Shown: positions 42,810-53,100 of the stretch, piece after piece | How the letters are laid out: each line of letters starts with the position of its first letter | Position numbering within the stretch: the stretch's first letter is position 1 | From: Sphingobacteriaceae bacterium | GTDB taxonomy: Bacteria; Bacteroidota; Bacteroidia; Sphingobacteriales; Sphingobacteriaceae | Length of the DNA: 64,000 bases | Direction: 5' to 3' | Assembly: GCA_017745075.1 (NCBI GenBank) | Contig: JAGIAD010000002.1 | Coordinates: 310,001 to 374,000 of the forward strand | Made by a program: the position numbers and the translations under genes | The notes under the pieces: generated by a model | What the model was told of the DNA's origin: nothing | What the model saw: the letters and a program-made list of their open reading frames with translations, nothing else | The model's database searches: none

Positions 42810-43649
42810 ATGAAAAATACCTTTCTTGCCTTTGCCGTTCTCCTCTTTATTTCTTCCTTAACTTCCTGTGTTGTATTATCGCCAAAAAAGTACAAAGCTT
42901 TATTGGGAACCAAAGATTCACTTTATACTGCTTTTAACGAAAGCCAGATCAAAATAGAAAACCTCGAAAAGGAAGTGGCAAAACTGAAAAAAGATACCAC
43001 TTTAATGGCCGAAGAACTGCGCGATCTGCAAAACAGCTATAATACCGTTGATGCAAACTACAAAAAGCTTAAGAGCAACTCGTCAACCGAAATTACCAAA
43101 TTATCAGGTGATCTGGCTGCGCGCGAAAAGCGTTTGAAAGAAGTAGAAGAAGTATTGCGTAAACGGGATGAAGCCACTAACGCCTTGAAAGAGAAACTTC
43201 AGCAAGCTTTATTGGGCTTTACCAAAAGCGGCTTAACCGTGGAGATTAAAAACGGTAAAGTGTACGTTTCGCTAACAGATAAGCTTTTATTCCCTTCGGG
43301 CAGTATCATTATCGATGAAAAAGGAAAACAGGCTTTAACTCAGTTGGCAAAAGTATTAAAACAGCAGCCCGAAATCAATATTGCAGTTGAAGGGCATACC
43401 GATAACCAGAAAATAAATAATTTAGGACAGATAAAAGACAACTGGGATTTAAGTGTACTCAGAGCAACTTCTGTAGTACGTTATTTAACCGAAAATGAAA
43501 AAGTAGAGAGCGTAAGGATGACGGCCACTGGTAAAGGCGAATTTCAACCGCTGGGTACCAATGCAAATGCCGACGGCAGAAGCAAAAACAGAAGAATCGA
43601 AATTGTACTTTCGCCAAAGCTGGATGAGCTTTATAATCTAATTAAATAA
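42810..43649 (+). CDS. OmpA-family lipoprotein with coiled coil
   Basis: 279 residues: lipobox LTSC (Cys20), a long coiled coil (about 40-130, heptads in IENLEKEVAKLKKD and REKRLKEVEEVLRKRD), and a C-terminal OmpA/MotB peptidoglycan-binding domain (GLTVEIKNGKVYVSLTDKLLF; INIAVEGHTDN; GRSKNRRIEIVL). It would tie the outer membrane to peptidoglycan. It is a single gene preceded by about 120 nt of ACTTGCTACT-type simple repeat. Confidence 0.9.
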   Translation: MKNTFLAFAVLLFISSLTSCVVLSPKKYKALLGTKDSLYTAFNESQIKIENLEKEVAKLKKDTTLMAEELRDLQNSYNTVDANYKKLKSNSSTEITKLSGDLAAREKRLKEVEEVLRKRDEATNALKEKLQQALLGFTKSGLTVEIKNGKVYVSLTDKLLFPSGSIIIDEKGKQALTQLAKVLKQQPEINIAVEGHTDNQKINNLGQIKDNWDLSVLRATSVVRYLTENEKVESVRMTATGKGEFQPLGTNANADGRSKNRRIEIVLSPKLDELYNLIK

Positions 43650-43756
43650 CAATAATATGTAATAAGGAGTGGTGTCTTGCTTCCGTACAGGGCACTCCAA
43701 ATTAAACTATCGTTGGTATCCTCACGTACGATAATAGGATAAGGAAATGAGCATTC

Positions 43757-44175
43757 AGTGGTTCTTGGCGGTTTGTAGCCCCGCTTTCGCTTATAGTCCT
43801 CGCTGCGCTCCGGGCTATTCCGCTCAATCTGGTTTAGGAACAAAGGTCTCTGCACCCTGCAACCTTAAAGATGGAATGCTGTTTGGCCATTTAGCCCCGG
43901 TTGAAGCGTTACCCTGCAGCAACGAGGTATCCCGAATTTTCGGGAAAGCGTAAAAGCGTAAAACGGGAAGAAATTTGCTGTTTTGCACTAGCATTGCGCT
44001 CCCCATAAAATTAATTCCATGATTGGGAAATGATCAGTTTGTGGTTCTTGGTGGTGTGTAGCCCCGCTTTCGCTTATAGTCCTCGCTGCGCTCCGGGCTA
44101 TTCCGCTCAATCTGGTTTATGAACAAGGGTTTCTGAACTTAGTAAACCCCAAAAATAGAATGTTGTTTTGGCCAC
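43757..44175. repeat. two direct copies of a palindromic intergenic element
   Basis: The copies start at about 43757 and 44041 and share about 80 nt of near-identical sequence (GTGGTTCTTGG..., GTAGCCCCGCTTTCGC, CCTCGCTGCGCTCC, CCGCTCAATCTGGTTTA). They then stay weakly similar for about 80 nt more. The core folds as TAGTCC paired with GGGCTA. Minus-oriented relatives are at 7105-7208 and 13160-13250. There is no transposase gene and no conserved ORF; small ORFs here are repeat sequence. Confidence 0.7.
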
Positions 44176-44236
44176 CTAGTCCTGGTTGGAGCCTTACCTC
44201 AACGTCATTAAGTTAAGACTTTGGTGCGGGTATAAT

Positions 44237-44304
44237 TTAACCACAGATAAAAAGGATGCACACAGATATAAAATCCGTGTTTATCTGTATACATCTGTGG
44301 TTAA
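44237..44304. terminator. nested inverted repeat (bidirectional terminator-like)
   Basis: The outer arms TTAACCACAGAT (44237-44248) and ATCTGTGGTTAA (44293-44304) enclose the inner arms ACAGATA (44262-44268) and TATCTGT (44282-44288). It lies 20 nt beyond the stop of the minus-strand STAND gene and probably ends its transcript. The ACCACAGAT type is a widespread intergenic repeat in Bacteroidota. Confidence 0.65.
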
Positions 44305-44324
44305 TTTTTTGATACGAGCTCTTT

Positions 44325-46916
44325 TTATAAGTTTTGGTGCCGGCGATAAGATTTTAAAATCTTAAAGGTATGATCAAACTCATGACTGCTTAAATTTGAA
44401 TAATCGGGCATAGAGAGCTTGTGCACTGTTAAAAAATTTAGCAGTTCTTTAATTACATTTGATACTTCTTCCGATTCTTCGGTATGTTTTAAAGTTTCGA
44501 TCTTATTTAACAGCAGGGCGATCTCGAACATCTTAAAATTATTCTTTGCCGTAATAGTCAGTCCGTTGTTAATTTCTATGAGTGCCTGTTCGTAATTATT
44601 GGTGGCATTGTAAAAGTTGGCTTTGAATACACTAAAGCTGGCCAATATAAAATTGGTGTAATAGGTATAATCGCTGCTGATGATCTTATCAACGAATTGT
44701 ATAATACGCTGTGCCTTTTTAAAATAGTTAAGCTTGATATAAGTTTGCCCTAAATGAAGTAATAAAAAAGGCGAAAAGACAGAATATCTTACATAAAAAA
44801 TATTAGGATACTTGCTTAAAATGGCCATAATAAAGCGGTGGCATTCCGCATAGTTTTTTTGAGAAAACAGCGTAATCAACACTAAACGGTAAGAGAGTAT
44901 TTCGGCAGAAGTGATCTCTTCGTTTTTTTGTGGTTTACTTTGGTCTATCTCCTGGCAAAGCTTTACTATTTTCTCTTCGAGGGTTTTGCTCTCGTTGGGC
45001 TTATTAACCAGGTTATTGTAGAAGTAAAGAATTAAATCATACGGATTGATCGGGAAAAGTTCGTTTAATCTTTTGTAATTCCGCTTTAACAGCTGCATGG
45101 TATTGGCTAAAGCTATTTTATCCACATCAATCAGATTAACATTGCATTCTATTACATGCAGCATGATCTGAATATCTTCATTTAGAACGTTCTCTGAAAT
45201 GGTTTTGATGGTTTCCTTGTACAGGTCGCTCATGGTTCGTCCTGTTGCCATAATATCGATAAAATCGATACCGATACTTAACTTATTGAAGTTGGAATTG
45301 GGTTTGCCAATTTCGTATCTAGACACGTAACAGATAAAATCAAAAGCGCTGTTTTTTTCACTGTTGGTAAACGGTAGCCTGTAAATGTTTTTCAGGGCCG
45401 CAATCTCATTCCGGGTGATACAGAACCTGATTGCCCAGTTGAGTATATGGTTTCTGAGAGAGGTTTGACCAGGGAAATTGCTTAAAATATGCTCGAAAAA
45501 TGATTTACAAGGCTTATAATCAAATTTATCAGTGATCTGTATAAACAGGAAATAGGTATAAATATCATCATTTAAAAAACGGACAATTTCTGTAGGAATG
45601 GTTGTACTTAGCCTTTTTTCTTCGATGATGATCCCTACATGTAAAAGTTCTTCGTATGCATCGGGATAACAATTGATATAACTTAAGATTTTTTCTTTTG
45701 AAACCCTTAATTTCTTATTCCCTTCTGAAATGCAGTCGCTTATTTTTTTAAGGAGAAATACTTTTTCGGTACTTTTTTTGGCCAAAAACACGCGTTTCTC
45801 TAAAAAATAGCTGATTAATTCGTAACATAACAAAGGATTACTCAGTTCAAGATGGTGGTTCTCTTCTTTGAGCTTAAAATAAACCTGTAACCAAAATGGT
45901 GTTTTAAACTGAGATAACAGGGGTACGCTTACATCGGTCCGGTTAATGATTTTGTTTTCTATGTGACTTAAGGTGTAAAGTACCTCATCGGCATTTAGCG
46001 ATGGCACATTACTTAGGGTTTCCTGATCATAAAATAAGCCCGTATACCAGGCTTTAGTTAAAGATGCAGAACCATAAATAGCAGGCTGAAGATTGATCCA
46101 ACTATTTGTTCTGAGACTAAATACAAGCTTAACAAAGCTGTTTTCTTCAATGCTATATAAAAAATCGATAAACGTCTTAAAATAATTACTTTTTCCTAAG
46201 TGTTCATCAATACCATCAACAATAATAATGAAACGGCCTTCTCTCTTTTCCGGATTTTTTTTAAAAAAACTAATTAACTCGGAAAGACTCCCGAACTTAA
46301 ATTCTTTTAAAAACCAGTCTTTTAAAGTATCCCCGTTTTGAATAATGGTATTGATGCTGGTAGAATTAACCATTAAAACAATATCGTTTTTATAAAGGGC
46401 GTTTTCTGATAAGAAAAAATACTCTACCATATGGGCTAGCAGTATCGATTTTCCCTGACCAGGTTGAGCACTTATGGTTGTAAACAGGTAATTGTTTTTT
46501 AAGAAATAATCAAAATCGGGATAAAAAAAACTTCTATTGGCGGTCGCATTAAATGGAACGCCCGAATTATTTTTTTGAGCAATTAATGATACCTCTGTGA
46601 TGGCATGTGCTTTTAGTTTTAAATCCTGCCAGATACTTTGTACAGAGGTCGTCTGGTTTTCCTTGTCTTTACAGAATGAATCCCAGTCGTTATAGCCTAT
46701 ATACTGCGATAAACTGTTTAAAGTAAATAAAGAAAATTTATGTAAGGTATTTGCAAAGCCAAAGAATCGCTTGATGGTTGTTTCACTTACGTAGTTTTTG
46801 GTTTCTTGAAATACATATTCGGAAATAATTTTACAATGAGCTGGGTCGATATTTCTCAAACCAGATTTTATAAGGACAAACTTCCTGAGTTCGATAAGGA
46901 GATCGTTAGCATTCAT
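44325..46916 (-). CDS. STAND-type P-loop ATPase with N-terminal helical domain and TPR-like C-terminus
   Basis: An 863-residue cytoplasmic protein. Residues 1-85 match a helical domain frequent at the N-terminus of Bacteroidota regulators (LLIELRKFVLIKSG, YVSETTIKRFFGFAN, LNSLSQYIGYNDWDSFC); it looks helix-turn-helix-like, but DNA binding is not proven. The NTPase has Walker A AQPGQGKS (150-157), Walker B IIIVDGIDEH (230-239) and an arginine-ended strand VFSLRTNSW. Winged-helix-like and helical segments follow, and about 690-840 is TPR-like. The layout fits signal-sensing STAND/NACHT ATPases. It is transcribed divergently from the giant adhesin gene across 218 nt. It could be a regulator (MalT logic with reversed domain order) or a defence ATPase; no effector domain of known defence type is seen. 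Confidence 0.75.
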   Translation of the reverse strand: MNANDLLIELRKFVLIKSGLRNIDPAHCKIISEYVFQETKNYVSETTIKRFFGFANTLHKFSLFTLNSLSQYIGYNDWDSFCKDKENQTTSVQSIWQDLKLKAHAITEVSLIAQKNNSGVPFNATANRSFFYPDFDYFLKNNYLFTTISAQPGQGKSILLAHMVEYFFLSENALYKNDIVLMVNSTSINTIIQNGDTLKDWFLKEFKFGSLSELISFFKKNPEKREGRFIIIVDGIDEHLGKSNYFKTFIDFLYSIEENSFVKLVFSLRTNSWINLQPAIYGSASLTKAWYTGLFYDQETLSNVPSLNADEVLYTLSHIENKIINRTDVSVPLLSQFKTPFWLQVYFKLKEENHHLELSNPLLCYELISYFLEKRVFLAKKSTEKVFLLKKISDCISEGNKKLRVSKEKILSYINCYPDAYEELLHVGIIIEEKRLSTTIPTEIVRFLNDDIYTYFLFIQITDKFDYKPCKSFFEHILSNFPGQTSLRNHILNWAIRFCITRNEIAALKNIYRLPFTNSEKNSAFDFICYVSRYEIGKPNSNFNKLSIGIDFIDIMATGRTMSDLYKETIKTISENVLNEDIQIMLHVIECNVNLIDVDKIALANTMQLLKRNYKRLNELFPINPYDLILYFYNNLVNKPNESKTLEEKIVKLCQEIDQSKPQKNEEITSAEILSYRLVLITLFSQKNYAECHRFIMAILSKYPNIFYVRYSVFSPFLLLHLGQTYIKLNYFKKAQRIIQFVDKIISSDYTYYTNFILASFSVFKANFYNATNNYEQALIEINNGLTITAKNNFKMFEIALLLNKIETLKHTEESEEVSNVIKELLNFLTVHKLSMPDYSNLSSHEFDHTFKILKSYRRHQNL

Positions 46917-47069
46917 TAATTAACAGATGGGGATGACTACCGCTAATGTCATCATAATTTCACAATTGAGGAAATCTATTCACGAAGAAAGCCCTGTATG
47001 AATAAAATGAATGAAACAGACTGCATAAAAATGAATAGCAATGGATAGGATAGGATGCCATTCTAGATT

Positions 47070-47077
47070 TAGATTTG
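47070..47077 (+). promoter_or_regulatory. -7 box TAGATTTG upstream of the adhesin gene
   Basis: An exact TAnnTTTG element 57 nt before ATG 47135 in the 218-nt divergent region. No -33 TTG is at the usual spacing, so an activator may be needed. On the other strand TAGATTTC (46971-46978) is a one-mismatch candidate for the STAND gene. Confidence 0.45.
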
Positions 47078-47134
47078 TCATAATTATATAATGCACTGCC
47101 AAACATTTACCTAACAGCAGCATTAGCGCATAGT

Positions 47135-50100
47135 ATGTCTCCTAAAATAACGCCTGACATGATGAAAACTCATACTTTTTCGTCCCTAAATGGGATATTT
47201 CGCAATACTTGTATTGCAATCATCATTGTATTAACGCTCTTCTCCGCTAAATCGTATTCGCAAACTAAAATTTTTGCAAATACAGTTACCAAATCAGATC
47301 ATGTTACTAATGCAACCAATGCAACATTAAACGACAATACCTTTGCTTCGGTTAATTCGTATGGCGGAATTGCTGTTGGTATCGGGTCGTATAGTGGCGA
47401 GCTGGAATTAAAATATCCGGCCACGGTTGCTGCGGGAGTTACATCTTATATCAGGATAGACTTTGATGGTGATATCCTGAACAGGCTACTGGGCGGTAGC
47501 TTAGGTACTTTACTGGCTAATGTAGGCGGAACTGTAGTTCTTGGAAACCACTCATTCCAGGTGGGTGCCAGAAACGGCACTACGGCAGTACCCCCAACAG
47601 GTGGAAATAGTGTGGATGGATTTTCTTCAGATTATTTACGGCTGGTAAAAGATGCAAACGGGTTCTTTTACATTGAAATAACCCCTACGCAGGCTTACGA
47701 CAGGGTATTTATAAAAGATGTAACCAATGCACTTTTGCTTTCGGTTTCCAATAGTACTAAGGTTTATTACTCATTTTATACTTCAGGCACCGATCCTTGT
47801 GCACAGGCGTTTACTACCGGATATGAAGGAACCGGCATTACACTTGATGCATTACAATTAGGCAGTTCGGGTGTAACCAATAGTGAAAGGGCAATTGATT
47901 CAGATCCAAACAATTATTCTCAACTCAGTTTAGGTGTACTTGGAGTGGCCTCATCCATCAGCCAAAATTTTTATTTTACAACACCATCCAATCCTGGTGA
48001 TGATTTTAACCTAAGACTGAGTTCTTCTCCAGCACTTTTAACTGCAGGTGTTTTACAAAATATCTCGGTAACGGCTTATAACGGCGGTACCCAGGTTTAC
48101 ACCTCATCGGTATCAAACTTATTAAATTTAGATTTACTCGGATTATTAAACAGCGGGCAACCCGCATCCATACCATTTTCTCCTGGCGTACCTTTCGATC
48201 GTGTAAAAGTAACGCTCAGTTCAGTACTTAGCGTAAATCTTACACAAACCATTAATGTTTATGGTGTAACCCGGTCAGCAGGTCGGCCAACACCGGCAAG
48301 TACTGCAATTGCTGCATGTTATAATAGTACGGTGGCATTAAATGCAACTACTCCATCTACTAACGAATTAATATGGTATGATGCCATTGAAGGAGGAACG
48401 GCCTTACAAACAGTTGCTTTTAACGGTACCTTTACCACACCGCCATTAACGGCTAACAAAACTTATTATGTTGCAGCCAGAAGGTTGGGCTGTACAGCAG
48501 AATCGGCAAGGATTCCTGTTACCATTACCGTAAACCCACAAATTATTTTTAATGGGGCAACTTTACCTAATGCTACACCAGGCTTTGCTTATTCTAAACA
48601 ATTGGATGCAGCCACAGGTGGAACAGCGGGTTATACTTATGCTGTAGCCGCAGGCAGTACATTGCCAGCTGGTTTAACGCTATCGTCAACCGGAGCAATT
48701 ACAGGAACACCAACGGTAAGCGGTAATTCGACATTCGATGTAGTGGCTACTGACAGTAAAGGCTGTAAAGCAACTGCAACTTATAATTTAACAGTTACAG
48801 CTTCATTGGTATTAGTTCCAGGTACATTGCCTGATGGTGTAACCGGAACAGTTTATCCTACGCAGACTATTCCGGCCGCTACCGGTGGAACAGGACCATA
48901 TACTTACAGTGCAACGGGCGTGCCTCCGGGCTTAACGTTTAACCCTGCAACGAGAGAAATTACCGGAACACCAACACAACCTGGAATATATTCGATTCCG
49001 GTTACAGTTGTTGATGCTAACGGAAACACCTTGGTTGCGAGTTATTCGATCAAAATTACTGACCCATTTTTACTGCCAACAGCTACCTTAGCTGATGGTA
49101 CAGTTGGAACAGCTTATCCTGCGCAGGTTATTCCGAGTGCAACAGGCGGAACAACACCTTATACTTATTCGGCAACGGGTCTTCCTCCGGGTTTAACTTT
49201 TAATCCATCAACCAGGGCCATTACGGGTACACCAACAACACCAGGAACTTATACTGTACCGGTTACGGTAACCGATGCTGATGGAAAAACGGCAACTACA
49301 AACTATACTATTACTATAAATAATCCGTTGGTACTCCCGGCAGCAACCTTGCCGGATGGAACAGAGGGTGTGGCTTATGCCACTCAGGTGCTGCCAGCTG
49401 CTACTGGTGGTGTAGGGCCATATACCTATGTAGCCACTAATCTTCCTCCGGGATTATCCTTTAATCCAACTACGAGAGAGGTTACCGGTACGCCAACTCA
49501 GGCAGGTAATTATGCAATCGGTGTTACGGTTACCGATAGTCAAGGTAAAACAGCAAGTAATACCTACGCTGTTAAGGTAAATGGTACCTTAACTTTACCA
49601 ACAAAAACTTTACCTGACGGAGTGGTTGGTTCTTCATATTTACCGCAAACATTACCTGCGGTAACAGGTGGTACCGCACCTTATACCTATGTAGCGACGA
49701 ACCTTCCTCCGGGATTGTCGTTTAATCCAACAACAAGAGAAATTTCAGGTACACCAACCCAAGGTGGCAATTATAATATTTCTGTAACTGCTACAGATGC
49801 CAATAATAATAAAGCAACTACCGTTTATGCTCTAACCATAACTGTAAATGCGCCTGTTGTGGCTTCGGCTACGGTATGTAGTGGAAGTTCTGCTACTTTA
49901 ACCGTAAGTAACCTTCAGGCCGGCGTAACCTATAACTGGTATGCATCAACAGGAAGCACTCCATTGGTAACCGGTAATAACGGTACTTTTGTAACACCTG
50001 CTGTAAATTCGGCAACAGTATTTTATGTAGAGGCTGTTTCAGGAACAGCAGTTAGTTCAAGAACATCGGTTACGGTTTCAGTTAACCCACCTGCCACTTT

Positions 50101-53100
50101 AGCAACAGTTACTACCAATAACCAGGTCATCAACTCTGGACAAAGTGCAACTCTGACCGCTACCGCTGACGCTGGAAATACCATTGCCTGGTTTGATGCG
50201 CCAACTGCCGGAACACAGGTTGGAACTGGAACTACGTTTACTACACCAGCTTTAACGGCAACCAAAACTTATTATATAGAAACTACAAGCAGCAATGGCT
50301 GTAAAAGCGCAAGCCGGGTTCCGGTAACAGTAACCGTAATTAATGGTGGCGGTGCAACAGCTTGTAATGCGGCTAATAGCCAGAATACCGGTATTAATGG
50401 TATCTGTTTGTTATGTGGTATAAGTGGCGCAGGTAATTCAACTGATGCTGATGCCAACAACTTCACCAGGATTTCTCTGGCTGTAGGAGTTGCTGCAACC
50501 GGTTACCAACAGTTAATTTTTCCGTCGGTTGGATCAGCTACTGACAGTATTCGCTTAGATTTAGCTTTACCAACCGGTTTAGCCGATGTTGGCCTTTTAA
50601 ATAATGTAACCGTTACGGTATTAAATGGCACTACGGTTGTAAAAACAGTACAATTAAACGGTGCATTATTAAGTCTTCAACTTTTATCCGGAAATCGTTT
50701 TGCTGCCACTGTTTTAGCGGGTGGGGCTTATGACAGGGTTCAGGTGAGTTTCGGGGCCTTGGTTTCGGCTTTAACCAGCTTAGATATTTATGGTGCAACT
50801 GTCGTTTATCCTAACCCAACATTTATTTCAGGTGCACAATCTATCTGCTCGGGCAGCACTGCAACATTAAGTGCTACAGCAAATGGTGGTACAACTTTAG
50901 CTTGGTTCGATGCGCCAACAGGCGGAACACAAGTTGGAACAGGAGCAAACTTCACTACTCCGGCATTAACAGCAACTACTACCTATTATGTTCAGGTGAG
51001 TAAAGGAACCTGCTCAAATACAACCAGGGTTCCGGTAGTGATTACGGTTAACCCGGCAATTGTATTTACGGGTACTACTTTAACCAATGCAACAATTGCT
51101 TCTCCATACAGCAAACAACTTCCGGTAGCTACCGGCGGAACGCCAGGCTATACTTATGCCTTAGCTGCTGGTAGTACCTTGCCAGCTGGTTTAACCTTAT
51201 CGGCTAGTGGCCTCGTAAGCGGAACACCAACTGCAACAGGTAACCCAACATTCGATGTTGTGGTAACTGATACAAAAGGTTGTAATACAACTGCAACATT
51301 TACTTTAACTGTAACACCTGCCTTGGCGCTCACTCCAGGAGCATTGCCTAACGGTGTAACAGGTACAGCCTATACTACAAACGGAATTCCAGCCGCAACA
51401 GGCGGAACCGGACCATATACTTACTCGGCTACAGGTGTTCCTCCTGGATTAACTTTTAATCCGGCAACGAGAGAAATCACAGGTACGCCAACCCAGATCG
51501 GGACCTTTACAATTCCGGTTACGGTAACCGATGCCAATGGTAATACTATTACTTCGAATTATACGCTTAAAGTAACTGATCCATTGGTTCTACCAGCAGC
51601 CACTTTAGCTAATGGAACTACCGGTACAGTTTATCCTACTCAGACTATTCCATCTGCAACAGGTGGAACCGGACCATATACTTACTCGGCAACTGGCCTT
51701 CCTCCGGGATTAACCTTCGATCCGGCAACAAGAGCAATTACCGGAACACCTACACAATCCGGAACTTTCACCGTACCGGTAACCGTTACCGATGCTGATG
51801 GAAAAACAACAACCAGTAACTATACAATTGTAGTGGTTGATCCTTTATTGTTACCAACTGCAACTTTGCCTGATGGAACAGAAGGAACAGTTTACGCTAC
51901 CCAAACCCTGCCTTCGGCCACTGGTGGTGTTGGACCTTATACCTATGTAGCCAGCAATCTTCCTCCGGGATTAGCTTTTGATCCGGCAACGAGACAAATT
52001 TCAGGAACACCTACACAGGCCGGAAATTATTCGATCGGTGTAACTGCTACCGATAGTGAAGGCAGAACAGCAAGCAATACTTATGCACTTAAAGTAACAG
52101 GTGTATTATCGTTACCAGGTGCAACTTTACCAAACGGTACGGTAGGTACCCCTTATCCAACACAAACTTTACCTGCGGTAACTGGTGGAACAGCACCATA
52201 TACTTATTTGGCTACAAACCTTCCTCCGGGATTAAGTTTTAATACTGCAACAAGGGAAATTACAGGAACACCAACTTTAGGTGGAACTTATACCATCTCT
52301 TTAACTGCAACAGATGCAAACGGAAACAAAGCAACAACAGCCTATAGCTTAACTGTAACGGTTGATGCACCAGTGGTTGCTGCGGCTACAGTATGTGCCG
52401 GAAGCCCGGCTACATTAAGCGTTAGCAATTTACAGGCCGGGGTAACTTACAACTGGTATGCTTCTACCGGAAGTACACCATTGGCTACCAATAATACAGG
52501 TGTTTTTGTAACGCCTCCGGTAACTGCTCCAACCGTATATTATGTTGAGGCAGTATCAGGAACTGCAGTAAGTGCAAGAACCGCTGTTAATGTTTCGGTT
52601 AACCCACCAGCAACAGCGGCAACCGTAACCACCAATAACCAGGTAATTAACGCCGGACAGTCTACCACTTTATTGGCAACGGCCGATGCCGGAAATACCA
52701 TTCAATGGTACGATGCTGCCACAGGCGGAACACAGGTAGGAACAGGTACTTCATTTACCACTCCTGTGCTTAACGCAACTACTACTTATTATGTTGAAAC
52801 AACCAATTCAAATGGCTGTAAAAGTGCAAGCCGCGTACCGGTAACCGTAACAGTATTAAACAACAACGGTGGTACTGCCTGTAACGCAGCTAATTCACAA
52901 AATTCAGGTATCAACGGAATCTGCTTGTTATGCGGTATAACCGGCGCAGGAAATTCTACTGATGCCGATCCAACTAACTTTACCAGAATATCTCTTGCAG
53001 TAGGTGTAACCGGATCTGGTTACCAGCAATTAATTTTCCCATCAGTTGGAACAGCTACAGATAGTATTCGTTTAGACCTGGCATTACCAACCGGTTTAGC

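Noticed and set aside
43747..44006. Two short overlapping ORFs on opposite strands
   Set aside because: They lie wholly in the duplicated palindromic element, and the second repeat copy does not preserve them.
44325..46916. Calling the STAND ATPase an Avs-type antiphage protein
   Set aside because: No nuclease, TIR, protease or other effector domain is visible and the neighbours are not defence genes; kept only as an alternative.
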